Assembly: GCA_000769715.1 (NCBI GenBank)
Contig: JROS01000084.1
Location: 1 to 64,000 of the forward strand
Length of the DNA stretch: 64,000 bases
Direction: 5' to 3'
From: Desulfobulbus sp. Tol-SR
GTDB taxonomy: Bacteria > Desulfobacterota > Desulfobulbia > Desulfobulbales > Desulfocapsaceae
How positions within the stretch are numbered: position 1 is the stretch's first letter; each line of letters starts with the position of its first letter. This document shows, in pieces, positions 51,289-60,116 of the stretch. The notes under the pieces are model-generated. The model saw only the letters and a list, made by a program, of their open reading frames with translations, did no database searches and was not told the DNA's origin. Position numbers and translations under genes: made by a program.

Positions 51289-51678
51289 ATGAACGTGGAG
51301 ATCCCAGACAAGCTCTATTTTAAGATCGGCGAAGTGAGCAAACTGGCGGGTGTCCCCCCCCACGTCCTTCGCTACTGGGAGAGCGAATTCAGTGCCATTC
51401 GCCCCAAGCGTGCCAACTCCAAACAGCGGCTCTACCGCCGTGCCGATGTCGAACTGATCCTCAAACTCAAGGAACTGCTGCACGAACGCCGGTATACCAT
51501 CGCCGGTGCCAGAAAATTCCTTACCGATGAAGGCGGCCCGCCCGATGACAACCATGAAGACGGCCAGGTCGAGCCCGCCGCACCATCCCCCGGGCGTGAA
51601 GGGCTCCCCGCCACTCTCGGCAGAATCAAGAAGGAACTCCGGGACCTGCAGCGGCTTCTGAATGGCAAAGGACCTTGA
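51289..51678 (+). CDS. MerR-family transcriptional regulator
   Basis: 129 aa. YFKIGEVSKLAGVPPHVLRYWESEF is the MerR winged helix; RRADVELILKLKELLHERRYTIAGARKFL follows. The short C-terminal part lacks Cys ligands, so no metal sensing is suggested. Conserved neighbour of ihfA with no known effector. Confidence 0.9.
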   Translation: MNVEIPDKLYFKIGEVSKLAGVPPHVLRYWESEFSAIRPKRANSKQRLYRRADVELILKLKELLHERRYTIAGARKFLTDEGGPPDDNHEDGQVEPAAPSPGREGLPATLGRIKKELRDLQRLLNGKGP

Positions 51679-51741
51679 CTATCCTGCCATACCTTCTGTT
51701 GACAGCCTCGGCGACTCATGTTACATAGAGCGTCACAAAGA

Positions 51742-51818
51742 CGGGATGTAGCGCAGTCTGGTAGCGCACCTGAATGGGGTTCAGGGGGCCGGAGGTTCAA
51801 ATCCTCTCATCCCGACCA
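51742..51818 (+). tRNA. tRNA-Pro (GGG)
   Basis: Acceptor CGGGATG/CATCCCG, anticodon stem CCTGA/TCAGG around ATGGGGT (anticodon GGG), T loop TTCAAAT, encoded CCA. An intrinsic terminator follows, and beyond it an accessory zone begins. Confidence 0.95.
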
Positions 51819-51830
51819 GCTGAAAATAAA

Positions 51831-51871
51831 GGGTTTAACAGTCATAACTGGCTGTTAAGCCCTTTTTTTTT
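51831..51871 (+). terminator. intrinsic terminator of tRNA-Pro
   Basis: GGGTTTAACAG and CTGTTAAGCCC pair over 11 positions (one G-T), followed by nine T. Confidence 0.9.
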
Positions 51872-51906
51872 ATGGTTTTTTTCAGTTTGCCTCCAATTGA
51901 CACATA

Positions 51907-52630
51907 TTGACAAAGTATGCGCTAAGTGACTATAAAAGACCCATCGTTTCTCCCATATTCCCCCAAGAAATGGCAGGAGCAACCGATGGCCTATATCGAA
52001 GAACGAAACAGGCAAAAGGGTGTCTTGTACCGGATCAACGATGGGCTGTTTTTTGGCTACCCGCTCGCATTCCAGGAAATACTCACAGGACTCTGTCTGC
52101 CCTTGTGGTTGCGCTCGACCAAGGAGGGTTCTTTCGCCGTGTCGAAGCTGAGGTGGTGGTCGATACGATTGAGCCCGCCTCTTCCTTCGCTCCCCAAAAT
52201 AGGGGAGCAATCAAAGTTTTGATTTTCCGTGAATCCATATTTCTCGATCCGGTCTTGTCACCTCAGCCTCTCTGCACGACAGCCAAGTGGCTATCCGCTG
52301 ATCAAAATGACCAGCAAAAAGGTAACCTACCTCTACGATCTGATGGATGCCGCTTACGACGCCCAGTTGATTGAAGAGACCAGCCGGAAGTTTGGCCATG
52401 TCCCGATTGCCGATAGAAACGGACGAGGCAAGGAAGTTGTCCAAATGGCGCCTCATGAAGCAGAACGATACAAAATTCGATCGTGTGCGGAACGAGCGAA
52501 CAGTCGTCTGAAGGAAGACTTCGGCGCCAACAATGTCATGGTCAAGGGACACAGCAAGGTAACCCTTCACCTGATGCTCGGCATTGTCGTCCTGTTTGCC
52601 GACCAGTTGCTTCGGCTGGCGGCCGGGTAG
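51907..52630 (+). pseudogene. decayed IS4/IS5-type transposase gene
   Basis: Fragments in three frames together resemble one transposase. The best is 52229-52630, with FGHVPIADRNGRGKEVVQMAPHEAERYKIRS and AERANSRLKEDFGANNVMVKGHSKV, the C-terminal DDE region. The upstream frames hold pieces such as VVALDQGGFFRRVEAEV. Several frame breaks; not functional. Confidence 0.7.
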
Positions 52631-52829
52631 AATGTCAAAGATCAGTGGGAGCGGCTTACCCCCAAATTGCTACGCTTTTCAATTTGCAACAGGCTCATAG
52701 TATTTGCAATTTTTCTCATTAATCAATTTTCAAATTATTTTCATAACATCAAGTTGCCTCAACGCACCAGCAAACAGCGCCGGTCCGGTGAAATGTAACA
52801 TTAGCCGGCTTCTACCGTAGGAGACCAGA

Positions 52830-53639
52830 ATGAATTTCGAGACATTATCCATCAGTGAAACGGATGGAGTCGTCCATATTGAATTAAATCGAGCGGATAA
52901 AGCGAACGCGATGAACGGGGCGATGTGGAAGGAATTGAGATCGGCTTTCGCTTGGCTCAGCACCAGCAGCGCGCGTGTTGGGGTGCTGAGCGGCCAAGGC
53001 AAGCATTTCACGGCCGGAATCGACCTGGATATGCTCACTGAAATAAGATCTGAGATTGCCGACCTGTCCGAAGGCAGGAGACAAGAACGCCTGAAGGAGA
53101 TCATCGTCGAGCTTCAAGAGACGATAAGCGCCGCAGAGTCGTGCAAAAAACCCATTCTTGCCGCAATACATGGCGCGTGCATGGGAGCGGGAATCGATCT
53201 GGTCACCGCCTGCGACATGCGATATGCCACCGAAGACGCGAGGTTTTCGGTAAAAGAGGTGGATCTGGCGATCGTGACGGACGTCGGTACGCTCCAGCGG
53301 CTTCCAAAGATCATAGGCGAAGGGCTCGCACGGGAACTTGCATTTACAGGTAGAGTTTTCGACGGCAATGAAGCCCATGCGATGAAGCTTGTGAATCAGG
53401 TCTTTACCGACAAGGATAGCCTTATGACAGCTGTCCTGAAAACGGCCGCCGAGATTGCGAGCAAGTCACCGCTGACAATTCGCGGCATCAAGGACACGCT
53501 GAACTACAGCCGGGATCACTCGGTTGCAGAAGGCCTTTCTTACGTCTCGGCCAAGAATGCAGCCATATTGTTTTCTTCCGACCTCTCCGAGGCTATGTCA
53601 GCAGCGCAACAGAAGCGCAAAGGGCGATTTGAGGATTGA
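52830..53639 (+). CDS. enoyl-CoA hydratase/isomerase family protein
   Basis: 269 aa crotonase fold. GKHFTAGIDLDMLTEI supplies the oxyanion hole, and PILAAIHGACMGAGIDLVTACDMRYATEDARFSVKEVDLAIVTDVGTLQRLP contains a Glu/Asp pair like the dienoyl-CoA isomerase subgroup. It acts on acyl-CoA esters; the substrate is unknown. Lies in the accessory zone with moderate AT content. Confidence 0.88.
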   Translation: MNFETLSISETDGVVHIELNRADKANAMNGAMWKELRSAFAWLSTSSARVGVLSGQGKHFTAGIDLDMLTEIRSEIADLSEGRRQERLKEIIVELQETISAAESCKKPILAAIHGACMGAGIDLVTACDMRYATEDARFSVKEVDLAIVTDVGTLQRLPKIIGEGLARELAFTGRVFDGNEAHAMKLVNQVFTDKDSLMTAVLKTAAEIASKSPLTIRGIKDTLNYSRDHSVAEGLSYVSAKNAAILFSSDLSEAMSAAQQKRKGRFED

Positions 53640-53756
53640 GCCGCCCAACTCATGAGCTGTTGCCTACTCCTATCGTTAGTATTAAAAGAGAATTCTTGCT
53701 AATGATAAAGCCACGCAGCAGCCGGGTACCATCACGTTAAAAGAAAGAGAAAAGAA

Positions 53757-54179
53757 ATGAATACAGATAAACTGATTGGTGCATGGTCGCTCATCTCCTC
53801 CATTCAGACTCGAAATAATGTTATATCCCTAACCTTTGGTGATCCACCGTCTGGGCAAATTCAGTACACGAGCGATGGTCGAATGTCGGCCTTTTTAATG
53901 GATCCGGATTGGGCACGAACAGGAAAGAATGCGGTGGAGGAGTCCGACAGATTTTTTGCTTACGCTGGACGATGGGAGCTTAAGGGAAGCAAGATAAGCC
54001 ATTTTATCGAGTTCTGCTCGGCTCCGTCGAAGATTGGCACAACCTTTGTCCGTCACTTGAATTTTCTAAGTGAAAACGAAATAGAACTTACGACCGCACC
54101 TGAAACCACTAAGTCAGGGAATGTCTACGAAACAAAACTTATCTGGAGGCGGTACGGTTTATTAAAAGACGTAGCCTAA
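53757..54179 (+). CDS. lipocalin-like domain protein
   Basis: 140 aa. KLIGAWSLISSIQ, GQIQYTSDGRMSAFLM and YAGRWELKGSKISHFIEFCSAP match the lipocalin-like family found near crotonase and reductase genes in environmental bacteria. Function unknown. Confidence 0.75.
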   Translation: MNTDKLIGAWSLISSIQTRNNVISLTFGDPPSGQIQYTSDGRMSAFLMDPDWARTGKNAVEESDRFFAYAGRWELKGSKISHFIEFCSAPSKIGTTFVRHLNFLSENEIELTTAPETTKSGNVYETKLIWRRYGLLKDVA

Positions 54180-54182
54180 GGC

Positions 54183-54246
54183 ACTGTTAATCGGGTAGCC
54201 GGGGGAATCTCTCCCCCTCCCCACACCACACGGCATGCGGGTCCGC
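54183..54246 (-). mobile_element. group II intron 3' end fragment (domains V-VI)
   Basis: On the minus strand GCGGACCCGCATGCCGTGTG is followed by GGGGAGAGATTCCCC (domain VI-like hairpin) and CCGGCTACCCGATT, which I recognise as the 3' end of bacterial group II introns. Only the second half of domain V is present. The first half is 0.7 kb away at 54957. Confidence 0.5.
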
Positions 54247-54272
54247 TTTTAAACAAACACAAGGAAAGTTAT

Positions 54273-54929
54273 ATGAAAATTTTGGCTTTTAACGGTAGCC
54301 CCCGTCTCAAGGGGAATACAGCGACTATGCTTGACAGCGCCATCAGTGGGGCACGTGAAAACGGTGCCGAGGTTGAGCTGTTCAATCTGTACAAGATGCA
54401 GTTTTCTGGTTGTATCAGTTGTTTCACTTGCAAACTTCTCAGCAAAGAGCGTCCTATCGTTTGCGTCATTAAGGATGATCTTCAGCCGGTGCTGGAAAAA
54501 ATTCGAGAGGCCGACGCTATCCTTATCGGCACCCCCGTATATTTCGGCAGTGAATCAGCCGCGACCCGGGCACTTATCGAACGCCTGTGTTTTCCGTATC
54601 TGAATTATGCGGATTATGCCAAGAGCCATTTTCCACGACGAATTAACGTTGGCCTCATTTATACGATGAATGTCCCAATCGAACTGTTTGAAAAAGTTGG
54701 GTACAATGTAAATTTTGGACGCACCAGGGACACCCTGGGACGGGAATTTGGCTCATGCAAAATGATCTTCGCGAACAACACCACGCAATACGACGATTAC
54801 AGTCTGTACGAAGCCAACTCCACCAGAGAAATAAAAAAAGCCTACCGAGACGCTCATTTCAGTGATGATTGTCAGAATGCCCGGCAGTTGGGTGAACAGT
54901 TGGCTTCCGGGAAGTTATTCAATTCTTGA
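54273..54929 (+). CDS. NADPH-dependent FMN reductase / flavodoxin-family protein
   Basis: 218 aa. KILAFNGSPRLKGNTATML is the FMN-phosphate loop, YKMQFSGCISCFTCKL a Cys motif as in iron-sulfur flavoproteins, and DAILIGTPVYFGSESAATRALIERL the flavin site. It lies between two parts of a group II intron relic that share a 14-bp repeat, so it looks inserted. Confidence 0.85.
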   Translation: MKILAFNGSPRLKGNTATMLDSAISGARENGAEVELFNLYKMQFSGCISCFTCKLLSKERPIVCVIKDDLQPVLEKIREADAILIGTPVYFGSESAATRALIERLCFPYLNYADYAKSHFPRRINVGLIYTMNVPIELFEKVGYNVNFGRTRDTLGREFGSCKMIFANNTTQYDDYSLYEANSTREIKKAYRDAHFSDDCQNARQLGEQLASGKLFNS

Positions 54930-54956
54930 CGGTACTTGTCAAAATCGGACTTTCCA

Positions 54957-55130
54957 GCATGCGAGTCCGCACCGGGCGGTTCCCAGAGGTTTCGCCTCCA
55001 GCAATTTCGGCCAATGCATGGGGGCTGCGCCAGCAAATAAGGCTCGTGTGCAGCCCATTGCTAAGGCGACGCCCAATGCCCCTCTTCTCTGAAGCGGCCA
55101 GGATACCCACCATTCAAAGGCCGGAACCAC
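54957..55130 (-). mobile_element. group II intron fragment (up to domain V 5' half)
   Basis: Minus strand GGCGAAACCTCTGGGAACCG followed by CCCGGTGCGGACTCGCATGC resembles the segment before and into domain V of bacterial group II introns. It stops where the fragment at 54183-54246 would continue. The right limit is approximate. Confidence 0.4.
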
Positions 55131-55209
55131 ATCGACGGTGAAAACACCATCGCTGTGAATAATGTATTCATTGTCCTCACTCTGAAACAGCAAGCCGACG
55201 CTGGACGAG

Positions 55210-55848
55210 ATGGGGATTTTGCCAAACTACCAGGGAATCCTCTGTCATGATCACTGGAAACCCTATTTCAATTATGGCCTGGTGCACGCCCTCTGCAACG
55301 CATGCCACCTGCACGAACTTGAAAGAGCCTGGGAGCAGGACGGGCAGCAGTGGGCGGAGCAGATGAATATCCTGCTCAAGCAAATCAACCAGGCATTCCA
55401 TGATGCAGGCGGCTGCCATGACCGGCCAACGTCGGAGCTCTACAGCAAACACTATCGAGACCTGCTGCATGGAGCCAAATCCGAATGCCCCGCCCCAGAT
55501 GCCACAGATAAAAACGGGAAACGGGGAAAAGTCGCTCGATCAAAATCGAGAAATCTTCTCGAGCGGCTGCAAAAATTTGAGGACGATATCCTGCGATTCA
55601 TGGATGACCCCATCGTCCCCTTCTCAAACACTCAGGCTGAAAACGATCTACGCATGCTCAAGATTCAACAGAAAGTGTCGGGGTGTTTCAGGTCGATGGA
55701 AGGCGCTAAGATATTTTGCCGCATCCGCAGCTATCTTTCAACCTGCAGAAAACACGATCTAACCGCCTCTGAAGCCTTGCGCTTGCTCTTCCAGAGGAAA
55801 TGGCCATCATTCATGACAAGTGCGGTTCCAATCATGGATGCTGAATAG
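55210..55848 (+). pseudogene. IS66-family transposase, C-terminal fragment
   Basis: 212 aa instead of about 500. YQGILCHDHWKPYFNYGLVHALCNACHLHELE, PFSNTQAENDLRMLKIQQKVSGCFRSMEGA and FCRIRSYLSTCRKHDL are the IS66 catalytic half. The N-terminal half and the accessory orfs are missing. Confidence 0.85.
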
Positions 55849-56018
55849 TTACAAAAATTTTACACCCGGGGGTATGCACCAGTGTTACGGTGTTGCCAAA
55901 ACAGCTCACTTGGGGCGAATAAAGCAGTGCTCTGTGCTGAGTCGGAAACTGGTTGGATTCTGAAAAAATTTAACGAAAACCCTGTCAAGAACTTTATTGG
56001 ATTTGATGAAAATAATTT

Positions 56019-56666
56019 GTGCTGAATAATTACAAAATTTATTTTGGCGAATGGATGAAATTATTTGGTGTAGGTAAAATTCTACCAACCGATGATTTAC
56101 TTTCAGAAAAGTGCTTACTTGGTGATTCTGCAAATGGGTTATGTGGCACAGGAGGATCCCTTGGTAATGAATATGAGGTAGTTTCTACCTGTACCGCTAA
56201 CGGATTAGTATTAGACAACTATCAGTGTGGGATATATGGTACTAATGGAGCAGAGGTGACTGACATACAGTCAACGAACAGCAGCGTATTAGCGCTTGTT
56301 GGTGTTTATGCAAGGCAGATATGGAGTTATTATCCCAATGTTGAATATATAGACTTTACCATGGTTGAAGATGTCCGCCTGTTCAAGACTGATGGTTCTT
56401 CTCTCATTGTTCACGGCCTCAACACCTTGACGCAAAACAAGCTTGTTAAATACGATCTTATATCATCAGCAGAAACCGACCTGTTACCTTCTGATGACAT
56501 TGAAATCTACCATGTCAATATTAAATCAGATGGAAAGATTTGGTTTGATGGACTTCGCTTCAGCAACAACACGTATGTCATTGGTTACGTCGATACCAGC
56601 AATTCAAATCAGGTGGTTTTTATTCAAGACACAACTGTTAAACTAGAAGACTTTCAAACCTTTTAA
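56019..56666 (+). CDS. unknown protein, possibly a fragment of a surface protein
   Basis: 215 aa, AT-rich coding unlike the neighbours. Asn/Ser/Thr-rich with YYPNVEYIDFTMVEDVRLFKTDGSS and SNNTYVIGYVDTSNSNQVVF, a pattern of short beta strands like propeller or cell-surface repeats. No signal peptide, so it may be the 3' part of a longer gene cut by the IS66 event. Start GTG 56019 or ATG 56055; neither has a good ribosome site. Confidence 0.45.
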   Translation: MLNNYKIYFGEWMKLFGVGKILPTDDLLSEKCLLGDSANGLCGTGGSLGNEYEVVSTCTANGLVLDNYQCGIYGTNGAEVTDIQSTNSSVLALVGVYARQIWSYYPNVEYIDFTMVEDVRLFKTDGSSLIVHGLNTLTQNKLVKYDLISSAETDLLPSDDIEIYHVNIKSDGKIWFDGLRFSNNTYVIGYVDTSNSNQVVFIQDTTVKLEDFQTF

Positions 56667-57108
56667 CGATCTAGTGTCCTTTGTTTTTTAGTAGGGCCAT
56701 ATGGCCACCATATAACCCCCCAATGCCTCCTCTGCGAAATTCCGGTCAATGCCGAGGCGCGTCTTCCACCAAGCCCTTCGGGCGCTGACCCTGCCTTGAC
56801 AGGGCAGTCCAAATACGACGGGCCTGAAAATAGCGAAGGCGATGGGGCGGCACAAGCCGCCCCCGCCTCTGGCAGGACTCAGACTCAGGGCCTCAATGGC
56901 TTTCAACTAACAACAGCAGCCGGAATTTCGATTTCCAACTGAAGCAAAACAATCATTCAGACCTCAGCGCAAAGGAGGTGCCTGGAAGAATAGGTAAGAT
57001 CACTGGAAGAAGAACTCAGCTGCAGGTAGCGGCAACGTCTGGGAGGATCTGCCGACCATGGGCATGCCCCTTGACACATTCCGTCATGATGCGCACAGTA
57101 TTTTCTAG

Positions 57109-57196
57109 GGAAAAGCAAACCATTCTGAAAAGATGGGACGCAAAGCCGCTGGCCTAAATCGCCGTTCCCGAGCGGAGACATGGTAGCAGGGTTACC
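57109..57196 (+). promoter_or_regulatory. GEMM-I (cyclic dinucleotide) riboswitch
   Basis: GCAAACCATTCTGAAAAG, ATGGGACGCAAAGCC, GGCCTAAATC and GGTAGCAGGGTTACC occur in order and match the Vibrio Vc2 c-di-GMP riboswitch almost base for base. That includes the GAAA tetraloop and its receptor. The stretch before CAAACC reads AAAAG where Vc2 has AGGG. In the Geobacter-type (GEMM-Ib) members an A at the ligand-contact G20 position is linked to 3',3'-cGAMP sensing; whether A lies at that exact place depends on alignment. Two terminators follow, then the DsrE-like gene. Confidence 0.9.
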
Positions 57197-57273
57197 TCAA
57201 ATTTCTTTTGATATACGACCACCGCAAGAGTTCTGACTGATTTATCCTCATTGCGTTTACATAATAGACCAAG

Positions 57274-57307
57274 GAGCTGTCCGGTGACGGGCAGCTCTTT
57301 TTTTTGC
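57274..57307 (+). terminator. intrinsic terminator 1 after the GEMM riboswitch
   Basis: GAGCTGTCC and GGGCAGCTC pair around GGTGAC, followed by eight T. About 78 nt after the aptamer, so it is a candidate expression platform. Confidence 0.85.
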
Positions 57308-57358
57308 CTGCCTCAAGGCCTGAAAATTCCTCTCGCGGCAGCTGCCGGTTGTGCCCCG

Positions 57359-57415
57359 GGCCAGGCGATGGCCCGCCGTTGTGGCGGTCCAGCGCCTGGC
57401 CTCACGCTTTTTTTT
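57359..57415 (+). terminator. intrinsic terminator 2 upstream of the dsrE-like gene
   Basis: GGCCAGGCG and CGCCTGGCC pair, with a nested GCCCGCC/GGCGG stem, then CTCACGC and eight T. The 183 bp between it and the dsrE-like ATG hold no other gene. Confidence 0.75.
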
Positions 57416-57598
57416 GATGCCCCAGCGGTGATTGCCCGGAGGCTGATTTCAATTCGATCACATCGATTGCAAGGCCAAAGATTGACTGGCAACCAGGGAA
57501 GACTTTTCACTTTCCATTCATGAAGACAGTGATATGATTGTTGTGTTTCATGACCCTGACAAGGATTTCCATCAGCCAAAAATACAATGGAGGCAAAC

Positions 57599-57958
57599 AT
57601 GACGAACAATGTTGTCATCACAGTTGCTTGCGGTACCGACGACCCGAATCGTGCCACCAGGGCGATCCACCTGGCTACCGTCGCCCACAGAGAGGGAAAA
57701 AACGTCACCCTCTTTCTTCTCGACGAAGGAGTCTACCTCGCCAAGAAGGGCTTGCTTGACAACCTCAGGGCCGCAACCGGGGATGTGGCCGATGACCTCA
57801 TGACCTATCTGCAGGCCCACGGGGTACCTGTACTTGCATGCACTCCGTGCGCCAAGGCCCGCGGGATCACCGAGACCGACCTCATCGACGGCGCCAGAAT
57901 GGGTACCGCTATCGAGCTGATTCATCTCGCCTGCGATGCAGCGGTCATCAGCCTGTAA
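57599..57958 (+). CDS. DsrE/F-like family protein
   Basis: 119 aa from ATG 57599, after GGAGG. NNVVITVACGTDDPNRATRAIHLATVA and VTLFLLDEGVYLAKKG with a Cys pair in LACTPCAKARGI. DsrE-like proteins carry sulfur as persulfide or act in peroxiredoxin-like chemistry; this short soluble form is common in anaerobes. Likely under the upstream GEMM riboswitch. Confidence 0.85.
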   Translation: MTNNVVITVACGTDDPNRATRAIHLATVAHREGKNVTLFLLDEGVYLAKKGLLDNLRAATGDVADDLMTYLQAHGVPVLACTPCAKARGITETDLIDGARMGTAIELIHLACDAAVISL

Positions 57959-58099
57959 TGCTCAGACTGCCCGCAGCCCAGACCAAAATTACCAAACGGG
58001 AAAAACCCTCTTCATCCCCAGCCAGCGACTCGGGTCGACTCCCGCCGACAGCGTGGCCCGGCCAGACGTGCATTGGAGATGAAAAAAGGAACAACGGAT

Positions 58100-58548
58100 A
58101 TGCCAACCAGAGTTGAAATCGCCGCTGCAAAGATTTCGAGCGGCTATAACTGAGCCCAGGCGATACTGTACGCCTTCCGGGACGAAGGCGACCTGCCGGC
58201 GGAGACGGCGCTGAAGCTTGCGTGCGGGTTGGGGCGGGCATGGGGCGAAGGCAGGAGGTGTGCGGTGCGATCACTGGCGGAATTCTGGTTATCGGGGCCA
58301 GATACGGCAGTGGCGGGGATGGGAATCGTACAGCTACGGAAACGACCTATGCCAGGACCAATACCCTGATGGACCGTTTTGCCGAGCAACATGGCTCCGT
58401 TATCTGTCGCCAGCTCCTGCAGGGCTGTAATCTGACCATCGCCGACGGACAGAGGCATTTCATGGAGAACGACTACATGAACAGGATCTGCGTGCCATGC
58501 GTCCGAAGCGTCGCCACGATCCTTGACGACCTGATCCGGCAAGGCTAG
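58100..58548 (+). pseudogene. C-GCAxxG-C-C family protein with in-frame TGA and a -1 frameshift
   Basis: From ATG 58100 the frame reads RVEIAAAKISSGYN-X-AQAILYAF, where X is TGA (58151-58153) in place of the first family Cys (GYNCAQ). It then reads ETALKLACGLG. At the GGGG run near 58230 one G appears missing. The rest continues in the next frame as GMGRRQEVCGAITGGILVIGARYG...CVPCVRSVATILDDLI, giving the remaining family motifs (CGAxxG, C, C). Selenocysteine versions of this family are known. The hairpin CGCCTTC-CGGGAC-GAAGGCG starts 17 nt after the TGA with its loop at 24 nt, a fitting SECIS. The frameshift may be a sequencing slip in the G run. Confidence 0.75.
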
Positions 58549-58585
58549 CGGGGGCAATCACCCGCCGGCCGTCACTGCCGGGTGG

Positions 58586-58897
58586 TCAACTCACCAGACG
58601 CAGCAGGTACACCGTCAGCACGCCGCTGAACATCGTCAGCAGCAGTCGCCGTGTGCCCATATAGACGGCCAGGCAGGCGACGACCCCGACCACCCCCTGC
58701 CAACCACTATGAACCGCACTGGGAACGACCAGCGATACCAGAATGGTCCCCGGCAGCGCATCGAGAAAGATCCGCAGCGGACCGGTGCGCGGCAGCCGGT
58801 CCGCCAGCAGGAGGCCGCCGAATCGGAAGCAATAGGTGATCAGCGCGGCGGCAATGATCGCGGCAGGCCCATTTTCAATAAACAGATCGGCTGACAT
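58586..58897 (-). CDS. azlD: AzlD-type branched-chain amino acid exporter subunit
   Basis: 103 aa from ATG 58897; the track ORF runs on through azlC in a shadow frame. Four hydrophobic helices with LITYCFRFGGLLLADRLP and FLDALPGTILVSLVVP. Forms the small subunit with AzlC, 14 nt upstream on the same strand. Confidence 0.88.
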   Translation of the reverse strand: MSADLFIENGPAAIIAAALITYCFRFGGLLLADRLPRTGPLRIFLDALPGTILVSLVVPSAVHSGWQGVVGVVACLAVYMGTRRLLLTMFSGVLTVYLLRLVS

Positions 58898-58911
58898 GCG
58901 CTTGGCTCCCG

Positions 58912-59631
58912 TTAACGCTTCTTCAATCTCAGATATTCGATCACCCCGGCGACCAGTGCCCCTCCCACGCCGCCGATGACAATGTACCACTTCCCCGGCA
59001 GGAGCCTTTCGCTCACCAGCGCCAGGACGATGGCGCCGGCCCAGGGCAGACCATCGCCCCGTCCCCGCCACAGACTCAGGGTCAAGGCCGCGAAAACCGC
59101 GACAAAGGCAAAATCGAGGGCGTATTTTTCCGGCTGGCTGATGAAGCTGCCGAGCAGATTTCCCCCCAGCGTGCCGCAGGACCAGGCGCAGAGCAGCAAC
59201 ACACCGCCGCCGAAGAGAAAATGGGGATTGGTCCCGTTCTTCCGATGCTCCGCGATCGTCACCGCCCAGTTCTCGTCCGCCACCAGATGCATGAACAGCG
59301 CCTTGCGCCACAGCGAGTGGCCGGCAAACACCGGCTGCAGCGAGGCGCCGATCAGCAGGTAGCGCAGATTGATGATGAAAACGGCCATCGCCACGGCGAT
59401 CACCGACAAGGGTTCCTGCCACATATCGACCATCACGAACTGCGCGGAACCGGCAAACATCAGGACATTCATCGCCGACATCTCGGCCCAGGTCACACCT
59501 TTCTGGGCACTCAGAACCCCAAGCACACCGCCGTAGGTGACGGCGCTGACCGCAAGCGGGATATTGGCCACCGCCCCCCGATACATGCTGGTGTAGATCG
59601 ATGCGGTCGATATCGGTATGGAATCGCTCAT
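58912..59631 (-). CDS. azlC: AzlC-family branched-chain amino acid permease
   Basis: 239 aa. AVSAVTYGGVLGVLSAQKGVTWAEM, MNVLMFAGSAQFVMVDMW, INLRYLLIGASLQP and LVADENWAV are AzlC motifs; about eight helices. Exports branched-chain amino acids in characterised homologues. Ends 14 nt before azlD. Confidence 0.92.
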   Translation of the reverse strand: MSDSIPISTASIYTSMYRGAVANIPLAVSAVTYGGVLGVLSAQKGVTWAEMSAMNVLMFAGSAQFVMVDMWQEPLSVIAVAMAVFIINLRYLLIGASLQPVFAGHSLWRKALFMHLVADENWAVTIAEHRKNGTNPHFLFGGGVLLLCAWSCGTLGGNLLGSFISQPEKYALDFAFVAVFAALTLSLWRGRGDGLPWAGAIVLALVSERLLPGKWYIVIGGVGGALVAGVIEYLRLKKR

Positions 59632-60041
59632 AATAGACTCGGCATTCGCCGGGGACGGGTTGGCAGCCGGGAATGTCCGGCGTATCTCGCAAACCTTGCA
59701 TCATACACCATCCGGTGGATAACTGCAGATACAGATCCCGTCATTTTCTGCCGGCACAGATTGGCGGCGGCTGGTGGTCAGCATTCGCTGCCGCTCCGTC
59801 GCCGTGCAATGATCCCGGCACTATCCCTTTTCATTTTTTCCAGGCGCATATATCCATTCGGGAGGACGACTGAAGACAGAGCGGCGCTGAACGCGGACCG
59901 CCATACATCCGCGGATCGCGGTTATGGCTTCGGCAGGCAGCTATTACAAGACCCGACGATGGCTATCGTGACAGCTATCTGTTTTTAATGGATATGTTTT
60001 TATTAAGCCGAACACTGGAGTTATTTCATCACCGAAGCAAC
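59632..60041. other. intergenic region, no gene seen
   Basis: About 410 bp between azlC (leftward) and the terminator of the DUF6448 gene. No ORF with a family signature or ribosome site; the azlC promoter should be in its left part. Confidence 0.5.
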
Positions 60042-60073
60042 AAAAAAACCCGGCAGGATGAATCCCTGCCGGG
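60042..60073 (-). terminator. intrinsic terminator of the DUF6448 gene
   Basis: On the minus strand CCCGGCAGGG and CCTGCCGGG pair around a short loop, followed by seven T. 44 bp after the DUF6448 stop. Confidence 0.85.
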
Positions 60074-60116
60074 CAGTGTTCCTGGGCGACCAGGCAATGA
60101 TCAGCCTCTATGCCGA

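Noticed and set aside
57071-57104. Sigma-70 promoter TTGACA/TATTTT for the GEMM riboswitch
   Set aside because: The spacing is 22 bp, too long for a normal promoter; a sigma-54-like reading of the same bases is also imperfect, so no promoter is called.
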